Below are positions 10,114-25,717 of a DNA stretch of 64,000 nt, in pieces. The stretch lies in the NCBI RefSeq assembly GCF_020379485.1, contig NC_063450.1, positions 30,480,137-30,544,136 on the forward strand. Reading direction: 5' to 3'. A program made the position numbers and the translations under genes. Position 1 is the first letter of the stretch. Each line of letters begins with the position of its first letter. The notes beneath the pieces were generated by a model that searched no databases, was not told the origin of the DNA, and saw only the letters and a list, made by a program, of their open reading frames with translations. This DNA comes from Brassica napus (lineage: Eukaryota; Streptophyta; Magnoliopsida; Brassicales; Brassicaceae).

Positions 10114-12318
10114 ATGGATATGTCTCAACGTCGAGTAGATAGTCCAAGAGGAGAAACGGAAGCTTTGTTGGCAAATGAAGAGTTGAGATTGGAAAGAGCT
10201 GGATCTCAAGAGGAACCAACTAACCTTGGGGACAATAGAGCTGACCGTGTAGAAGCAACGGATGAGAACGACCTCCCAAGTCCTGCTAGTAAGGCATGTG
10301 AGCGTCTTGCCAAAGCAAAAGGGAAAGAAAAAGCTTTATACGATGGAAACTTTAATGATGATGAGAGTTTTGGGAGTGTAGAAAGTTGCAACAGTGCTGG
10401 TTTGGTCTCAAGGGGAAGAAAGAAAAGAGCAGGGTTCGAGGAGCAGGGGCTGATCCTCGGAAGCAAACGCCTCAAAACTCTTAGCCAAGAATGTTTGGAG
10501 TCAACTTCGAAGCTCAAGCACGATAGTTCCTTTATGAATTGGATATCAAACATGACTAAAGGAATCTGGAAAGGTAATGAAGAAGACAATTCTCCTCTTG
10601 TACCTCTTACCACCACCACATCAGATGCTAATGGTCAAGTCAATGCCATCGTTGATCAGCCAGAAATGAGCGGATGCAGAAACACCGGTTTCCAGTCTTT
10701 TTTCCAGTCTATATATTGTCAGAAGAAAAGTGACCAAGACGCTGTCGAGGTGGGCAATGCTAATGTAGCTTCTTTACAGGAACTTCCTGAACGATGCCTC
10801 ATCACTAGAGGAGATCACGTGTCTTCATCTGGCAATGGGGTTGCTCCAGTGTCCGAACCCGACATTTCATCTGGAAAAGTTGGAATTAACCAGACAAGTG
10901 AAACGTTCTCTTCAGAGAAGAAACAGGACGACAAAGAGACAAACATCTCTTTGTTGCCTCTTAGTAAGTCCAAGCAGAGTGAAAAGCAAAAGACCTGCTG
11001 TGAAGGAGATGAAAAAGATGTTCAATGTTTAACCAACAAGAACTCTGGTCTCCAGAGTTTGTGGATAAGCCGGTTTTCTTCTAAAAGTTCTCTCCCTCAG
11101 AAACAAGATCTCCGTGAGAGAATCATCACTAAGGAGGCCAATGATTCATCCTCAGATGCGGTTAAAATCGGTGATCCACCGCAGAACAACGCTATTCTTC
11201 CCATAGTATCTTCACTGAGAGTAGAGTCTTCGGAAGCAATGGCTTCTTTGTTTGCAAGAAGATTAGAAGCAATGAAACACATGCTGCCTACATGTTCTTT
11301 AGCTGAGAACACAGAGGGAAGAGATGGGATTCTAATCTGTTTCTACTGCGGTAAAAAGGGTCATTGGTTACAGGAATGTTTGGAAGTAACTGACACTGAG
11401 CTCAGAGATCTAGTCCGGAACATAAGTGCTCGGAACGGAAGAGAAGAAGCTTCAACTCTATGCATTAGATGTTTTCAGCTAAGTCACTGGGCTGCAACAT
11501 GCCCAAATGCTCCACCGTACAGTTCAGCACCTGAAGATAGATCGGTGAAGCACTATTTAGCTTCTACCTCCGGGCCGAAACTGCCTTTCAGAGGTTTCAC
11601 AGACGTGCCAAAGGCGGTCTTTGAAGCTGTTCAAGTGCTTCGGCTAACCCGCACAGACGTTCTCAAGTAAGCTTCAAGTTCATAAAGAATGTTTCTCCTG
11701 TCGCATTGTGATAATACTTTCGAGTATCGTTTTGATTTCAGATGGATAAACAGTAAGAAGTCTGTATCGGGTCTTGAAGGGTTCTTCTTGCGGCTAAGGC
11801 TCGGGAAATGGGCAGAAGGGCTTGGGGGAACCGGGTATCACGTAGCCCGTATAGAAGGTATTACCAGAATCACGTCGTACTCAATTGTGACTCATTGTTG
11901 GTTCTAACTACATACATATCCAGGTGCTACAGAGGGACAAAGCTCAAAGGAACATCCAGTGAACAGCTCAGTCTCGGTCAAAGTTGGAGGGATGACTTGC
12001 TTTGTTGAATCTCAGTTTATCTCAAACCACGACTTTGTTGAGGTTAATTATTCACAGTTGTTTGTTAGTCATAAGAATGTTAATTTTTTTTTTCTATTTT
12101 TAGTCAGACGATGGTGTGAATAGTTTAATTTGTTGTGTCTGTATGATTTATAGAGTTTTCATTTCTGAATATTTGGTATTCGCTTACCTGAGCAGGAGGA
12201 GTTGCTGGCATGGTGGCGGAGCGCTGCAAAACGTGCCGGAAAAAGTGGAGTTGACGATACCCTGATGGCAGAGGAACTTAGTCGGAAAATTCAGCAGAGA
12301 AAGATGTTAGGCTTTTAG
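10114..12318 (+). CDS. TZP: TZP homologue: tandem zinc knuckle and PLUS3 protein, C-terminal 636 aa intact
   Basis: Four exons (10114-11666, 11742-11857, 11924-12042, 12196-12318) join in phase with GT-AG introns and give 636 residues. Two CCHC zinc knuckles lie at about residues 409-425 (CFYCGKKGHWLQEC) and 450-464 (CIRCFQLSHWAATC). A PLUS3 domain follows, from about residue 500 to the end (KAVFEAVQVLRLTRTDVLK, GTGYHVARIEGATEG). This order is specific to TZP, a nuclear, phytochrome B-associated growth regulator in Arabidopsis with dawn-phased expression. The ATG at 10114 is the first in the open frame, but a stop (TAA, 10108) sits just upstream and homologues have about 190 more N-terminal residues, encoded here by broken exons. 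It is either an N-terminally shortened gene or a decaying paralogue. Gene identity is fairly certain; activity is not. Confidence 0.82.
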
Positions 12319-14058
12319 ATATTTGTTAAACAGATAATACAGTACTTGTTTTGGGGAAAACCTGTGTATTTATTTATTTAAATAGGTTTTACATCTATCT
12401 ATACGTTTATCTTTTGGGTTGGTGGAGGAATGTGAGAGTATAACCTTTCGGCCGACAGCGACCAGGACGCATTAAGCATCTGGCACAAATCATGAAATAA
12501 ATATAGTTCTCGTTTCGGCTGTTTTGTTCGAGTCGTCTATGTATTCCAAACCTATTTTCCGTTTTGGGACGATTAATATGTAAATTTTTTTTGTTTTTTA
12601 AAGTAGTTCTCGTTGATGGTAACGGAACCATACGTGAATTCCCTATTGATGAAAAATCTCGCCTTCTAACCGAGACAGGAAGACTGCCCTGCATTTAGGA
12701 CCAGTTCAACATTGGGTTGTAAAAAAAATTCAAATCATTTTAAAAAAGTGATTGATGAATGAGTATTTACGGTGTACACACAAAGTTTATGTCTTATTTA
12801 GGTAAATACCCATTTGGAGTTTTCAACAATTTCTTCAAAATTTGTTGGACGATTATACCCCTACATCTTTTTACACCGGTTAATATGAAGATATTGTAAG
12901 GAAATCTTCTTTTTTTGATAATTCAAAACAACACGAAACTTCTGATGCCTGACAAATTGATATTTTTTAATAATTTAAATATTTATCCCTCTGATTGATG
13001 AAACAATCAAAGACTCTGTCATTTTGTGTTCCTTTCAATACCTGTAAAGTTTTTGGTACTTTATAATGTTTAACTTGTATCAACATTATCTTATTGTTGA
13101 CGTTTGACCCGGATTCTTATTTCAAAAGGCCACATTTTCGTTAAAACTGTCCCGTGAAGAAGTGTAGCGAAAAATATTTAAAGTGATTAATGTTGAATTC
13201 ATTGTTAAACATAATGTTATAGGTGCATATACATATATTTTTATTAAAATATAGATGATGATGAGGAATTTTTGTATAGATTTTACTGGTGAAAATAACG
13301 ATCAACCCCACAACTCATAAAGAAATTTGATCATATAATATGATGATACAACAGAAAAACATCAAATGATTTGATATTTTAATTTATTTGAAAACATATA
13401 AATATTTGTTCTTAGTTTGACACCTCTTTGGAATTAATCCTTGAGGTTTATTGTCAGACGTCTAACTTTTATTATTGATAGCTAATACTATGTTTAGCTA
13501 GGCTCTCAAGGTTTTCTCCAGATAATAATATTTTTAAGAAACATTCTCCATACTTTTCTAGAGCACTTCACTCTTATCTAATTACAGAGCTAATTTTCAT
13601 CTGTTGTAATCTACAAATGCTAAAAACAACTTTTAATATATTTAACATGCTAATGAAAAGGTTAATAGGCTACGATATTTTTATTGTCGGCTATTAATAT
13701 AATTAGTGTGTCCAATAATACTTTTATCCGTCCATTCCTAAAATTAGCACGTTAATTTCCTGAAAATTCTCTTAGCAATTTTCGTAATCAATATATTGTC
13801 CAAAAACCACATATTCTAGCTGGATAAATATTTAAGTGTCTGAAAACTCTCGTTCTCATATATCACCCCAAATCCATAATCAGTCTCGCCACAAACCTAT
13901 CACTCATCTCATAACCTGAAAAAGTTTTGCAAGCAAAACAACATCTCTTAGGCATACCATTGCGATGTCGTCCATATATTTCACCTTTAACTACACATTT
14001 TATTTTGATTCCAAATACACTTTTTCTCCGTTTTTATTTCAACAGAAATGAGTATTAA
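12319..14058. other. TZP 3' flank and AT-rich intergenic DNA
   Basis: The first 100 to 300 bases probably hold the 3' UTR and polyadenylation region. The rest is AT-rich with no coding signal and no repeat structure that I can name. Confidence 0.5.
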
Positions 14059-14264
14059 ATGTTAAAAGAAGAGAATTATAACCGCAGCTACACGAAACGG
14101 AGGTGTCCAAGCTCGTTCCTTCACCCGTCGCCGTCAAGACCAAGCGTACTCCGGAGTTCCCGCGGCCACATACACCGGCTTCCGAAGAAGATCCGACTCC
14201 AAACCCTCGCTGCCGCCACTGCTCAAAACACTGCTGTCTCAAAGTCCAAACCACCACGAACTAA
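14059..14264. other. Left half of the repeat-like sequence split by the CACTA element
   Basis: This GC-richer segment resumes at 23675 after the transposon, so 14059-14264 plus about 23675-24080 was continuous before insertion. On the minus strand the joined sequence resembles an untranslated LINE leader (GGTTAGTTCGTGGTGGTTTG). I find no long open frame across the join and do not assign a family. Confidence 0.4.
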
Positions 14265-14339
14265 CACTACAAGAAAACGGCGACATACTGAGGAAAAAAA
14301 TCGTCGGTATGTCGTCGGAATAACGTTATTCCGACATAC

Positions 14340-14790
14340 CGACGAAACAAGTCCTCAGAAATAACTCCTCGGAAATTCATTTTTCCTCGGAAGTCCCTCG
14401 GAATTTTCCGACGGAATTTTCCGACGGAATTCCGAGGAAACAAATTTCCGAGGAAATTCCGAGGACCACCAGTTCGTCGAAAAGCTCCTCGAAATATACC
14501 GAGGGAGAACTTCGTCGGGATATTTCGATGGACTTTCCGATGGTCCAATTCTCGGAAGTTCCGATTCCGACGAAATATTCCTCGGAATTTTCATCGGAAA
14601 ATTCCGAGGAACGGGTCCCTCGGAAATTCCGAGGAACGGGGTCCCTCGGAATATTCCGAGGAACATGTCCCTCGGAACATTCCGAGGAACGGAGTCCCTC
14701 GGTATATTCCGAGGAACGGAGTCCCTCGGTATATTCCGAGGAAGATGTCCCTCGGTATATTCCGAAGGTTCAATTCCTCGGAATGTAAAA
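14340..14790. repeat. Left subterminal repeat cluster of CACTA element
   Basis: About 450 bases consist of closely packed copies of TTCCGAGGAA, TTCCGACGGAA and their complements, often paired as palindromes separated by GGGTCCC-type spacers, with about 25 to 32 base spacing in 14580-14770. In En/Spm such subterminal motifs bind the TNPA protein. Here the second gene product may play that role (inference). Confidence 0.85.
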
Positions 14791-14933
14791 AATATTATTT
14801 AAAAAAAAAAAAAAAATTTGAAATTTAAATTCGAAAATATAAAATTAAAATTAAAATTGAAATCATATTAATTAATATTCAAAGTTTCACAAATAAAAAT
14901 AAAACATTCCGAGTTTTTGGAAAAAAAAAAAAA

Positions 14934-17393
<2,460 letters not shown>

Positions 17394-17519
17394 GATTTTT
17401 GTAAGAGAAAGGGGAGATCGCCGGAGAAGAGGTCGGAGAGGAAAGGTAAATCGCCGGAGAAGAGGGAGAGGAGGCGCAGAGGAAGAAGAGAGAAATGGAG
17501 AAGAAGAAGCGGCTCGTGG

Positions 17520-19648
17520 TTATAAAACCTAGGGTCCGACGGATACTATCCGTCGGAATTCCAATTTCAATTTTCGCGAAATATTTGCCTGGTTAAATGA
17601 AAATATTCCGAGGAAATTCGACGGATACTTAAATATCCCTCGGAATTCCGTCAGAATATTCTGAGGGAATTCCGAGGAACTAGTGTTTGGGGTTTCAAAA
17701 CATCAATTTTTTTTTGCCGTATTTCATTTCTTATACAATTGTAATGCATACCATTGAGGATTCTTTGTATAGATGATCATAAACCATGAAATAACAAATT
17801 TCAAAACGAATTGAAAGTATTCCCTTCACCTTATAGTTAAAGTGTATAAGTGTTTCTCTTACGTTGTGGGGATTTCGTTCATACAATCGGAAAAGTGTTT
17901 ATTATAGGGTAAGGAACAAATGTTTGACTTCATAATCAGTTTAAGACACTTAATAAGGGTAATATAAGTGTTATTCAAACCGCAAAACGTTGTTTTCGGT
18001 TTAAAAACCCTATTTCCTCGGAATTTCCTTGGAATATTCCGAGGAAATTCCGAGGAAACCCTTATCTTCCTCGGAATTCCGTCGGAATATGCCGAGGGAA
18101 TTCCGAGGAACTAGTGTTTGGAGTTTCAAAACATCAATTTTTTTTTGCCGTATTTCATTTCTTAAACAATTGTAATGCATACCATTGAGGATTCTTTGTA
18201 TAGGTGATCATAAACCATGAAATAACAAATTTCAAAACGAATTGAAAGTATTCCCTTTACCGTTCATTAAAGTGTATAAGTGTTTCTCTTACGTTGTGGG
18301 GATTTCGTTCATACAATCGGAAAAGTGTTCATTATAGGGTAAGGAACAAATGTTTGACTTCATAATCAGTCTAAGACACTTAATAAGGGTTATATAAGTG
18401 TTATTCAAACCGTAAAACGTTGTTTTCGGTTTAAAAACCCTATTTCCTCGGAATTTCCTCGGAATATTCCGAGGAAATTCCGAGGAAACCCTTATCTTCC
18501 TCGTAATTCCGTCGGAATATTCCGAGGGAATTCCGAGGAACTAGTGTTAGGGGTTCCAAAACATCAATTTTTTTGCCGTATTTCATTTCTTATACAATTG
18601 TAATGCATACCATTGAGGATTCTTTGTATAGATGATCATAAACCATGAAATAACAAATTTCAAAACGAATTGAAAGTATTCCCTTTACCGTTCATTAAAG
18701 TGTATAAGTGTTTCTCTTACGTTGTGGGGATTTCGTTCATAAAATCGGAAAAGTGTTTATTATAGGGTAATGAACAAATGTTTGACTTCATAATCGGTTT
18801 AAAAACACTATTTCCTCAGAATTTCCTCGGAATATTCCGAGGAAATTCCGAGGAACTAGTGTTTGGGGTTCCAAAACATCAATTTTTTTGCCGTATTTCA
18901 TTTCTTATACAATTGTAAGGCATACCATTGGGGATTCTTTGTATGGATGATCATAAACCATGAAATAACAAATTTCAAAACGAATTGAAAGTATTCCATT
19001 TACCGTTCATTAAAGTGTATAAGTGTTTCTCTTACGTTGTGGGGATTTCGTTCATACAATCGGAAAAGTGTTTATTATAGGGTAAGGAACAAATGTTTGA
19101 CTTCATAATCAGTCTAAGACACTTAATAAGGGTTATATAAGTGTTATTCAAACCGCAAAACGTTGTTTTCGGTTTAAAAACTCTATTTCCTCGGATATCC
19201 GTCGGAATATTCCGAGGGAATTCCGAGGAACTAGTGTTTGGGGTTTCAAAACATCAATTTTTTTGCCGTATTTCATTTCTTAAACAATTGTAATGCATAC
19301 CATTGAGGATTCTTTGTATAGATGATCATAAACCATGAAATAACAAATTTCAAAACGAATTGAAAGTATTCCCTTCACCTTATAGTTAAAGTGTATAAGT
19401 GTTTCTCTTACGTTGTGGGGATTTCGTTCATACAATCGGAAAAGTGTTTATTATAGGGTAAGGAACAAATGTTTGACTCCATAATCAGTCTAAGACACTT
19501 AATAAGGGTTACATAAGTGTTATTCAAACCGCAAAACGTTGTTTTTGGTTTAAAACCCCTATTTCCTCGGAATTTCCTCGGAATATTCTGAGGAAATTCC
19601 GAGGAAACTCTTATCTTCCTCGGAATTCCGTCGGAATATTCCAAAAAA
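17520..19648. repeat. Five-copy 315-431 bp tandem array inside CACTA element
   Basis: Copies start at the phrase ACTAGTGTTTGG (ACTAGTGTTAGG in the third copy): 17679, 18110, 18540, 18855 and 19230, so spacings are 431, 430, 315 and 375, and the last copy runs to about 19645. Each copy has a roughly 330-base unique-looking body (GCCGTATTTCATTTC... CGGTTTAAAAACC) and ends in TTCCTCGGAATATTCCGAGGAA motifs like those at the element's ends. The two short copies have internal deletions. No open frame persists. The array separates the two CACTA genes. Confidence 0.93.
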
Positions 19649-19667
19649 AAAAAAAAAAAAGTCGATT

Positions 19668-22600
19668 CTAGTCTGTTTCCGAGTCATCATCACCAGATGA
19701 ATCTGAATCTGGATCTTGGTGGAACTCTCCAATCACTGGTTCATCCTCTACGTGAAAGACGGCTTCCTCTCCGAAGTCGGTTAAATCGACTACAAGGCCA
19801 ACTCCAGCTAAATCTTCTGATGCACTTAAGTTGTCGGATGTGCTTGGTTGTAGTGGGTCTTCCAGCTCAGAACTTCCCTGAACTTGGCCTCTCGGGTTGA
19901 GTCTTGTAACAGTAACCCATGGATCATCTCTGTTCCTTATCCGGGGGTACTTGATATAACAAACCTGTAACATTTAAAAAATTATTAGTAAAATTATAAA
20001 TTAATACACATGATGATGAATCATTCTAAATAATTAACATTTAATTACCTGATCGGCCTGAGAAGCAAGAATGAAAGGATCATAATATTGCAGTTTTCGC
20101 CTCGAATTTACTGATGTAACACCAAATGCATTTGTTCTCACACCTCGATCTAGAGTGTTGTCGTGCCAATCACAATAGAAAACAGTACAGCGCAATCCAA
20201 CCATGCCCAAATACTTGATTTCCAAAATCTCATGTATGTGTATGTAGTATACATCATCTCTTGATGCAGAACAAACGCCAGCATCATAAGTCGTACTCGA
20301 ACGTCTCCTCTTCTGAGTTGTGAATGCATATCCTCGAGTACAAAATCTCGGATATGACTTCACAACAAATTTTGGTCCAACGACCATCTCGCGTATCCAG
20401 TCATCAAATGTTTCACCTCTGGCCAAACCAGCAGACACCTATATATCAATAAATGTGAATTAGTATAAATATGTGATAAATGATATTATAATTTGTTCAA
20501 AGCACTCACATAAGTAAACATTCATCCAGAAAATTCTTTCTGCTTCATTTCTTCTAGTTCGTCATCTGTGGCGTATCTATATTCGAACCTCTTTTCTGCC
20601 ATGAAAATCCTGTACATATGATGACAATAATGTAATTAATCAAAATTTAAATTTCAACTTGTTAAAATAAAAATTTGTAAGCTTATTTATTTACCTCTCA
20701 TATTGAAGAACATCTTCGCAGTTGGTGAGCAAATATGTTTGCAAATTACTGCGCTCCTGCTCAGTAAGTCGACGGTCCTTTGGTTTTCCGCTAAGTCGTC
20801 CAACGTCTGTGAAAATGTCTGGAACCGTAACATGATATGTTGCCCGTTCGCCTCTATCATCATGCCGAGCAGGTCTTCTGTTTTTGGTCTGAACTTCTGC
20901 TGGAAAGTAGTACTCGGCAAAGTTTGAAGTTTCTTCATTGGTCATCTATGCGACTATAGAACCTTCCACCCTACTTAAAATTTTCACCATCTTCTTCAAA
21001 TGGAACATATACCGCTCATACAGATACATCCATCTATACTGCACAGGACCACCAAGTTCCAATTCTCTTGCCAGGTGAATAACAAGATGCTCCATAACAT
21101 CAAAAAATGAGGGAGGAAATATCTTCTCAAGGTTGCACTGAATCACGGCTATGTTAGTCTTCAAATTGTCAATACCTTCAAGAGTCACTGATCTCGTGCA
21201 TAAATCACGGAAGAAACCACTTATCCCTGCAATTGCTTCATGAACATTTCGTGGTAATTGTTCCTTGAAGGCAAACGGAAGGAGGCGCTGCATCATTACA
21301 TGGCAATCGTGGCTTTTCAAGCCAATAAACTTTCCTTCCTTTCTATCGATACAGTTACGCAAATTAGATGTGTAACCGTCTGGAAATTCCACATCGTTTG
21401 AAATCCAATCAAAGAACGCATCTTTTCCCTCTGCATCAAGTCGGTATATGGGAAAAGGAGCCCTACCATTCTCATCAACATGAAGTTCTGAACAAGCACA
21501 TATATCGACTAAATCCAGTCTTGACTTCAAATTATCCTTTGTTTTACCTTGAACATTAAGGATCGTGTTCATGAGATTGTCAAAAAAGTTCTTCTCAATA
21601 TGCATGACATCTAAATTATGCCTTAGCAGATGATCCTCCCAGTATGGCAGATCCCAGAAAATACTTTTCTCTCCAACAGCATCTACCGGAAAACACTCAT
21701 GTCCACCGACGTCTGGCGTCCTTTCTGCACCAAAATCTCTTGGTTGTGTCTTCAAATCTTTCCCACAAATTTCCAGAGGTGGACTGTCAAACACCCTTTT
21801 GTTCTTCGTAAACAAATTCCTACTCCTACGATATGGATGATCAGGTGGTAGGAATCTCCTGTGACAGTCAAACCAACACGTTTTCCTTCCGTGTTTTAGT
21901 TGGAAAGCATCAGTGTTATCTTGACAATATGGAAATGATAGCTTTCCATGCGTTGTCCATCCAGATAACATACCATATGCTGGAAAATCACTTATTGTCC
22001 ACATTTGAAAGTTTTCTTTACACGAAACATCGTATGTTTCAGCACCTTGAGCCCATAGTTGTTGCAACTCATATATTAGTGGCTGAAGAAACACATCAAG
22101 TGATCTCTTAGGATGCTCTGGTCTGGGAACGAGAATCGAGAGAAACAAAAACTCTCGTCGCAAGCACAAGTTTGGGGGTAGGTTGTATGGTGTAAGAATG
22201 ATTGGCCATAGAGAATACTGTCTTCCACTCTTGCCAAACGGGCTGAAACCATCAGTACATAATCCAAGGTAGACATTTCTTCTCTCATACGCAAACTCTA
22301 GATACTTTGATTGGAAATGCTTCCACACTTTTGCATCTGAAGGATGTCTGATCTCACCATCTGTTGAGTGCTCCGCATGCCATCTCATTGGTTGCGCTGT
22401 GCGTTCAGACAGATACAACCTCTGCAACCTTTCCGTCAAAGGCAAATACCACATCCTTTTATATGGCACTGGAACTCTTCCACTCATATCTTTATAACGA
22501 GGCTTTCCACAAAATTTGCATGTAACCCGCTGTTCATCCGCCCTCCAATAAATCATGCAGTTGTCGCTGCATACATCTATTACCTGATACGATAAACCAA

Positions 22601-23237
22601 GACCAGCTACGAGTTTCTGAACCTCGTAGTATGAACCAGCAGCTACATTATCCTCGGGTAGAATACCTTTTACAAAATCAGCAATCGCATCCACACAGTC
22701 TTCAGCCAAATTATAATCTGTTTTAATGTCCATCAATCTTGTAGCAGATGATAAAGCTGAATGACCATCTCTGCAACCTTCGTACAATGGTTTCTTTCCA
22801 GCATCCAACATATCATAAAATCTCCTAGCTTGTGCATTGGGTAAATCTTCCCCTCTAAAATGATCATTTACCATCTCCTCAGTACTTACACCATAATCTA
22901 CATCCGTTCTAATTGGTTCTTCTAATCTAACCGCTGGCTGAGGTTCGCTAGTACTACCATGTTCATAATCAGTTTCCCCATGATGATACCAAATTTTGTA
23001 ACTTAGTGTAAACCCACTCAAATATAGATGAGTCCAAACATCCCACTCTTTAATAACCTTTCTATTTTTACAATTAGAGCAAGGACATCTTAACATACCT
23101 GTTTTTGCTTCCGGTTGTCGGTGAACTAACCCCATGAATTCGGTTATACCTCGTTGGTATTCTTCCGTAAGCAATCTCGTGTTCGGATCCAAATGAGGTT
23201 GATCGATCCAAGAACGAAAATAATTTGAAGAAGACAT
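19668..23237 (-). pseudogene. CACTA TNP2-type transposase (Transposase_21 family), two in-frame stops
   Basis: Four exons on the minus strand (23237-20695, 20609-20510, 20438-20049, 19964-19668) join in phase to 1,110 codons. The N-terminus carries the Transpos_assoc region (residues about 5-75, with CPCSNCKNRKV). The Transposase_21 core follows (LGLCTDGFSPFGKSGRQYSLWP, HNLDVMHIEKNFFDNLMNTIL), then DUF4218 (HDCHVMMQRLLPFAF, LVIHLARELELGGPV), DUF4216 (CDWHDNTLDRGVR) and an acidic C-terminus (DSDSSGDDDSETD). One TAG lies at 20946-20948 (after GSIVA, before MTNEE) and one TGA lies in exon 2 (EFSG-stop-MFTY, where Trp is expected). Apart from these the gene is intact. The start ATG at 23237 fits the usual MSSSN...W N-terminus. 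It cuts and pastes CACTA elements in the nucleus when functional. Confidence 0.9.
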
Positions 23238-23339
23238 GTTTTTTATGAATCAAATTCGTGTGTAAATAGAGTAAGAGGGAGGATGAAGATATGGAGTGAA
23301 TGAAGAGGAAGAGGAGTGCTTGTATTTATAGTTGAAATC

Positions 23340-23671
23340 CTGCCGACAGACCGAGGAAATTCCGACGGAATTCTAACGCCAACGGCTAGTTCGTCGGAAT
23401 TTCCTCGGAATTTTTAAAATCCCCAAACGGCTCTCCAACGGCTATAATATATTCATCGGTTTTTTCCGAGGAATACATTTTCCTCAGTATTCCGTCGGAA
23501 TATTCCGACGGATTGATATTTCCTCGGAATTCCGTCGGTATATTCCGAGGAAATTCCGAGGAAACAAAATTTTGGGTTTCCTCGGAATATCCTCGGAAAT
23601 TCTTCGGGAAATTCCAAAGATTTCATTTTCCGTCGGAATGTCCTTCAGAATACCGCTGTTTTCTTGTAGTG
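23340..23671. repeat. Right subterminal repeat cluster of CACTA element
   Basis: TTCCTCGGAATTCCGTCGG-type motifs are packed between the transposase start and the right inverted repeat, matching the left cluster. The promoter of the transposase must lie in or next to this cluster, so factors binding it could affect both transcription and transposition. Confidence 0.8.
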
Positions 23672-23674
23672 TAA

Positions 23675-24080
23675 CCCTCACTCATGTATGAGGGAACCAC
23701 CATCCCTTTTAACACATCCACCGACACCGAGATCAAATTTCATCGGTGACTAACACACTGTTTTGGATCCTCCCCGCCGTACTCGAAACAGAGATTGCAT
23801 GCCTTTTTACCGACGAGCCACCAAAACTTGAAGCTTTCATAGGGTCTCCACACCACATACCCTCCGAGTCTTAGAGATTAAAGATAATGTTCTTCCAACA
23901 CACCGGATCTACACCATTCCGTCAAGTTGCACGAGATTCCGGGATGGTGAAGGTCACCGCGAGCTCCGGCGAGAGCACCGCAACACTCGGCGCCTCTAAA
24001 CCATGCCAAAAAAAATATGAGTTTTTGAGAGAGATAGGCAAAGAGCGTGAGTTACCAACGCCACTCAAAGGGTTTTTTTG
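23675..24080. other. Right half of the sequence split by the CACTA element
   Basis: Continuation of 14059-14264 after the TAA target duplication. It is GC-richer than its surroundings, with one short open frame and no recognised domain. It may be a LINE 5' leader in reverse orientation. Confidence 0.35.
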
Positions 24081-24431
24081 AAGCTAGAAAATTAAAAAAG
24101 AGACATTTCTCATATCTACTAAAATCTTTAGGGAAATCTTACTAATATCTTTTACTGACATACACCTAACCTAGACCTAAACACAAACGAAAGCCAACTT
24201 GCCTATGAGGTTAAACTCGTCATTTTGCCTATCTGATTTTCACTGTTCGGCCCAATGTTTTACTGTAGTAGGTAGTTAGCTAATATTCAACTTCTTCTTG
24301 TATTTTGGGCTAATTCACTCTTGATAAAATTTGTTCAAGGAAAATATTATTATAGGTTTTGTAACAAAAACAACAATTTCTATTTTAATTTAGTATAAAC
24401 TTTTTTTTTTGAACAACTAATTTAGTATAAA

Positions 24432-25717
24432 CTAGGTGTGAGTCCGCACCACTTGTGCGGACTAATATATATACCCAATAAAATTTTAAATTAACATTAT
24501 TTTTTTATTTAAATTATTAAATTATATATAAATTATTAATTAATATCATAAATTATATAATTATAATATCCATATTAGCAAATGATTTATTAATTTTTTT
24601 GTTTCATCTTTTTATTTAAAAGGTGTATATTTTGAATCAATATATTTTCTATTAATAACCCAACTATCATTTGTCAATTTGGATTTGAAATCAATCACTT
24701 CTTTCAGTTGTTGATTGAAAAGAATATTAGTAGCACTGAAAACATTATAGAAACATTGATCACCGGCCCCCCTAGATGCTTTCGGCGGGCTCCCCGGCGG
24801 ACTATGTCCAGATTTCCGGTGGACGGTCATTAGGCGTTAGTCGGATCTCTCTCGGAGGCATCCGGATACTAGAGTCATCAAAAATAAAAAATAAAAATTA
24901 AAAAGATGTATTGCTGATGTAGTATAATCACAAATATATATGTATGAAGATAAAAAAGTTTAATTTTACTAAACTAAATATAAATTAAACTTAACTATGA
25001 TATTATCTCTGTTTATTATTCCAAATATATATATATATATATATATATATAATGATGAATTATCATCTAAATCATTAAAATCGTTTCTTAAAAATCATGA
25101 ATAAGCTGGCAAATCATCAAAATCACTTCACGAATAATATAGTAGTATTATTAAATTAGATATCAATTATAAATTAATATATAAATTATATAATTTCACT
25201 ATCCATATCGGCAATTGATTTATTAAATTTTGGTTTTTTGTTTCATCTTTTTATTTAAAGGGTGTATACTTTGAATCAAAATATTTTTAGTAATAACCAG
25301 CTATCATTTTTCAATTTGGATTTGAAATCAATCACTTCTTTCATTTGTGGATTGAAAAAAAAATATTAGTAGCACTGAAGGCATTATAAAACCATTCAAA
25401 ACACATAAAACATAAACAAAATAACAATACCTAATAAACATCATACATTAGCAACAATTTAGACTTTAAATAATATGACAAAAATAAAATAATAAATTAC
25501 AAAAAATGTATTGCTGATATAGTATAATGACAAATATATATGTATTAAGATAAAATCAGTTTAAGTTTATCTCTAAAAATTGTTAATATTTATTTATTAT
25601 TCCAAATATATATAATGATAAATCATCATCAAAAACATTAAATTGTTTATTAAAAATAATGAATCAGTCTAAAATCATGGATAATGATCGAAATCACTTC
25701 TCAAATAATAGTATAGA
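24432..25717 (-). mobile_element. Non-autonomous Helitron with internal duplication
   Basis: On the minus strand it begins A|TCTATACTATTATTTGAGAAG at 25717 and ends at 24432 with a hairpin (AGTCCGCACAAGTGGTGCGGACT region, arms of 6 to 8 bases) followed by CACACCTAG|T. These are Helitron hallmarks: insertion between A and T, 5' TC, a 3' hairpin and CTAG. The interior is AT-rich. A segment with TTTGGATTTGAAATCAATCA occurs near 24680 and again near 25317, and a Helitron 5'-end-like motif recurs near 25110-25150, suggesting one element nested in or recombined with a relative. The first copy also holds a GC-rich insert (24758-24870). Confidence 0.65.

Noticed and set aside
14039..14257. 72-codon frame on the minus strand at the CACTA left flank
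   Set aside because: It is one half of a repeat-like sequence interrupted by the transposon and has no domain or support across the rejoined site.
17679..19645. CRISPR-like array of regularly spaced repeats
   Set aside because: Units are 315-431 bp, the whole unit is repeated rather than short repeats with unique spacers, and it lies inside a plant CACTA element.
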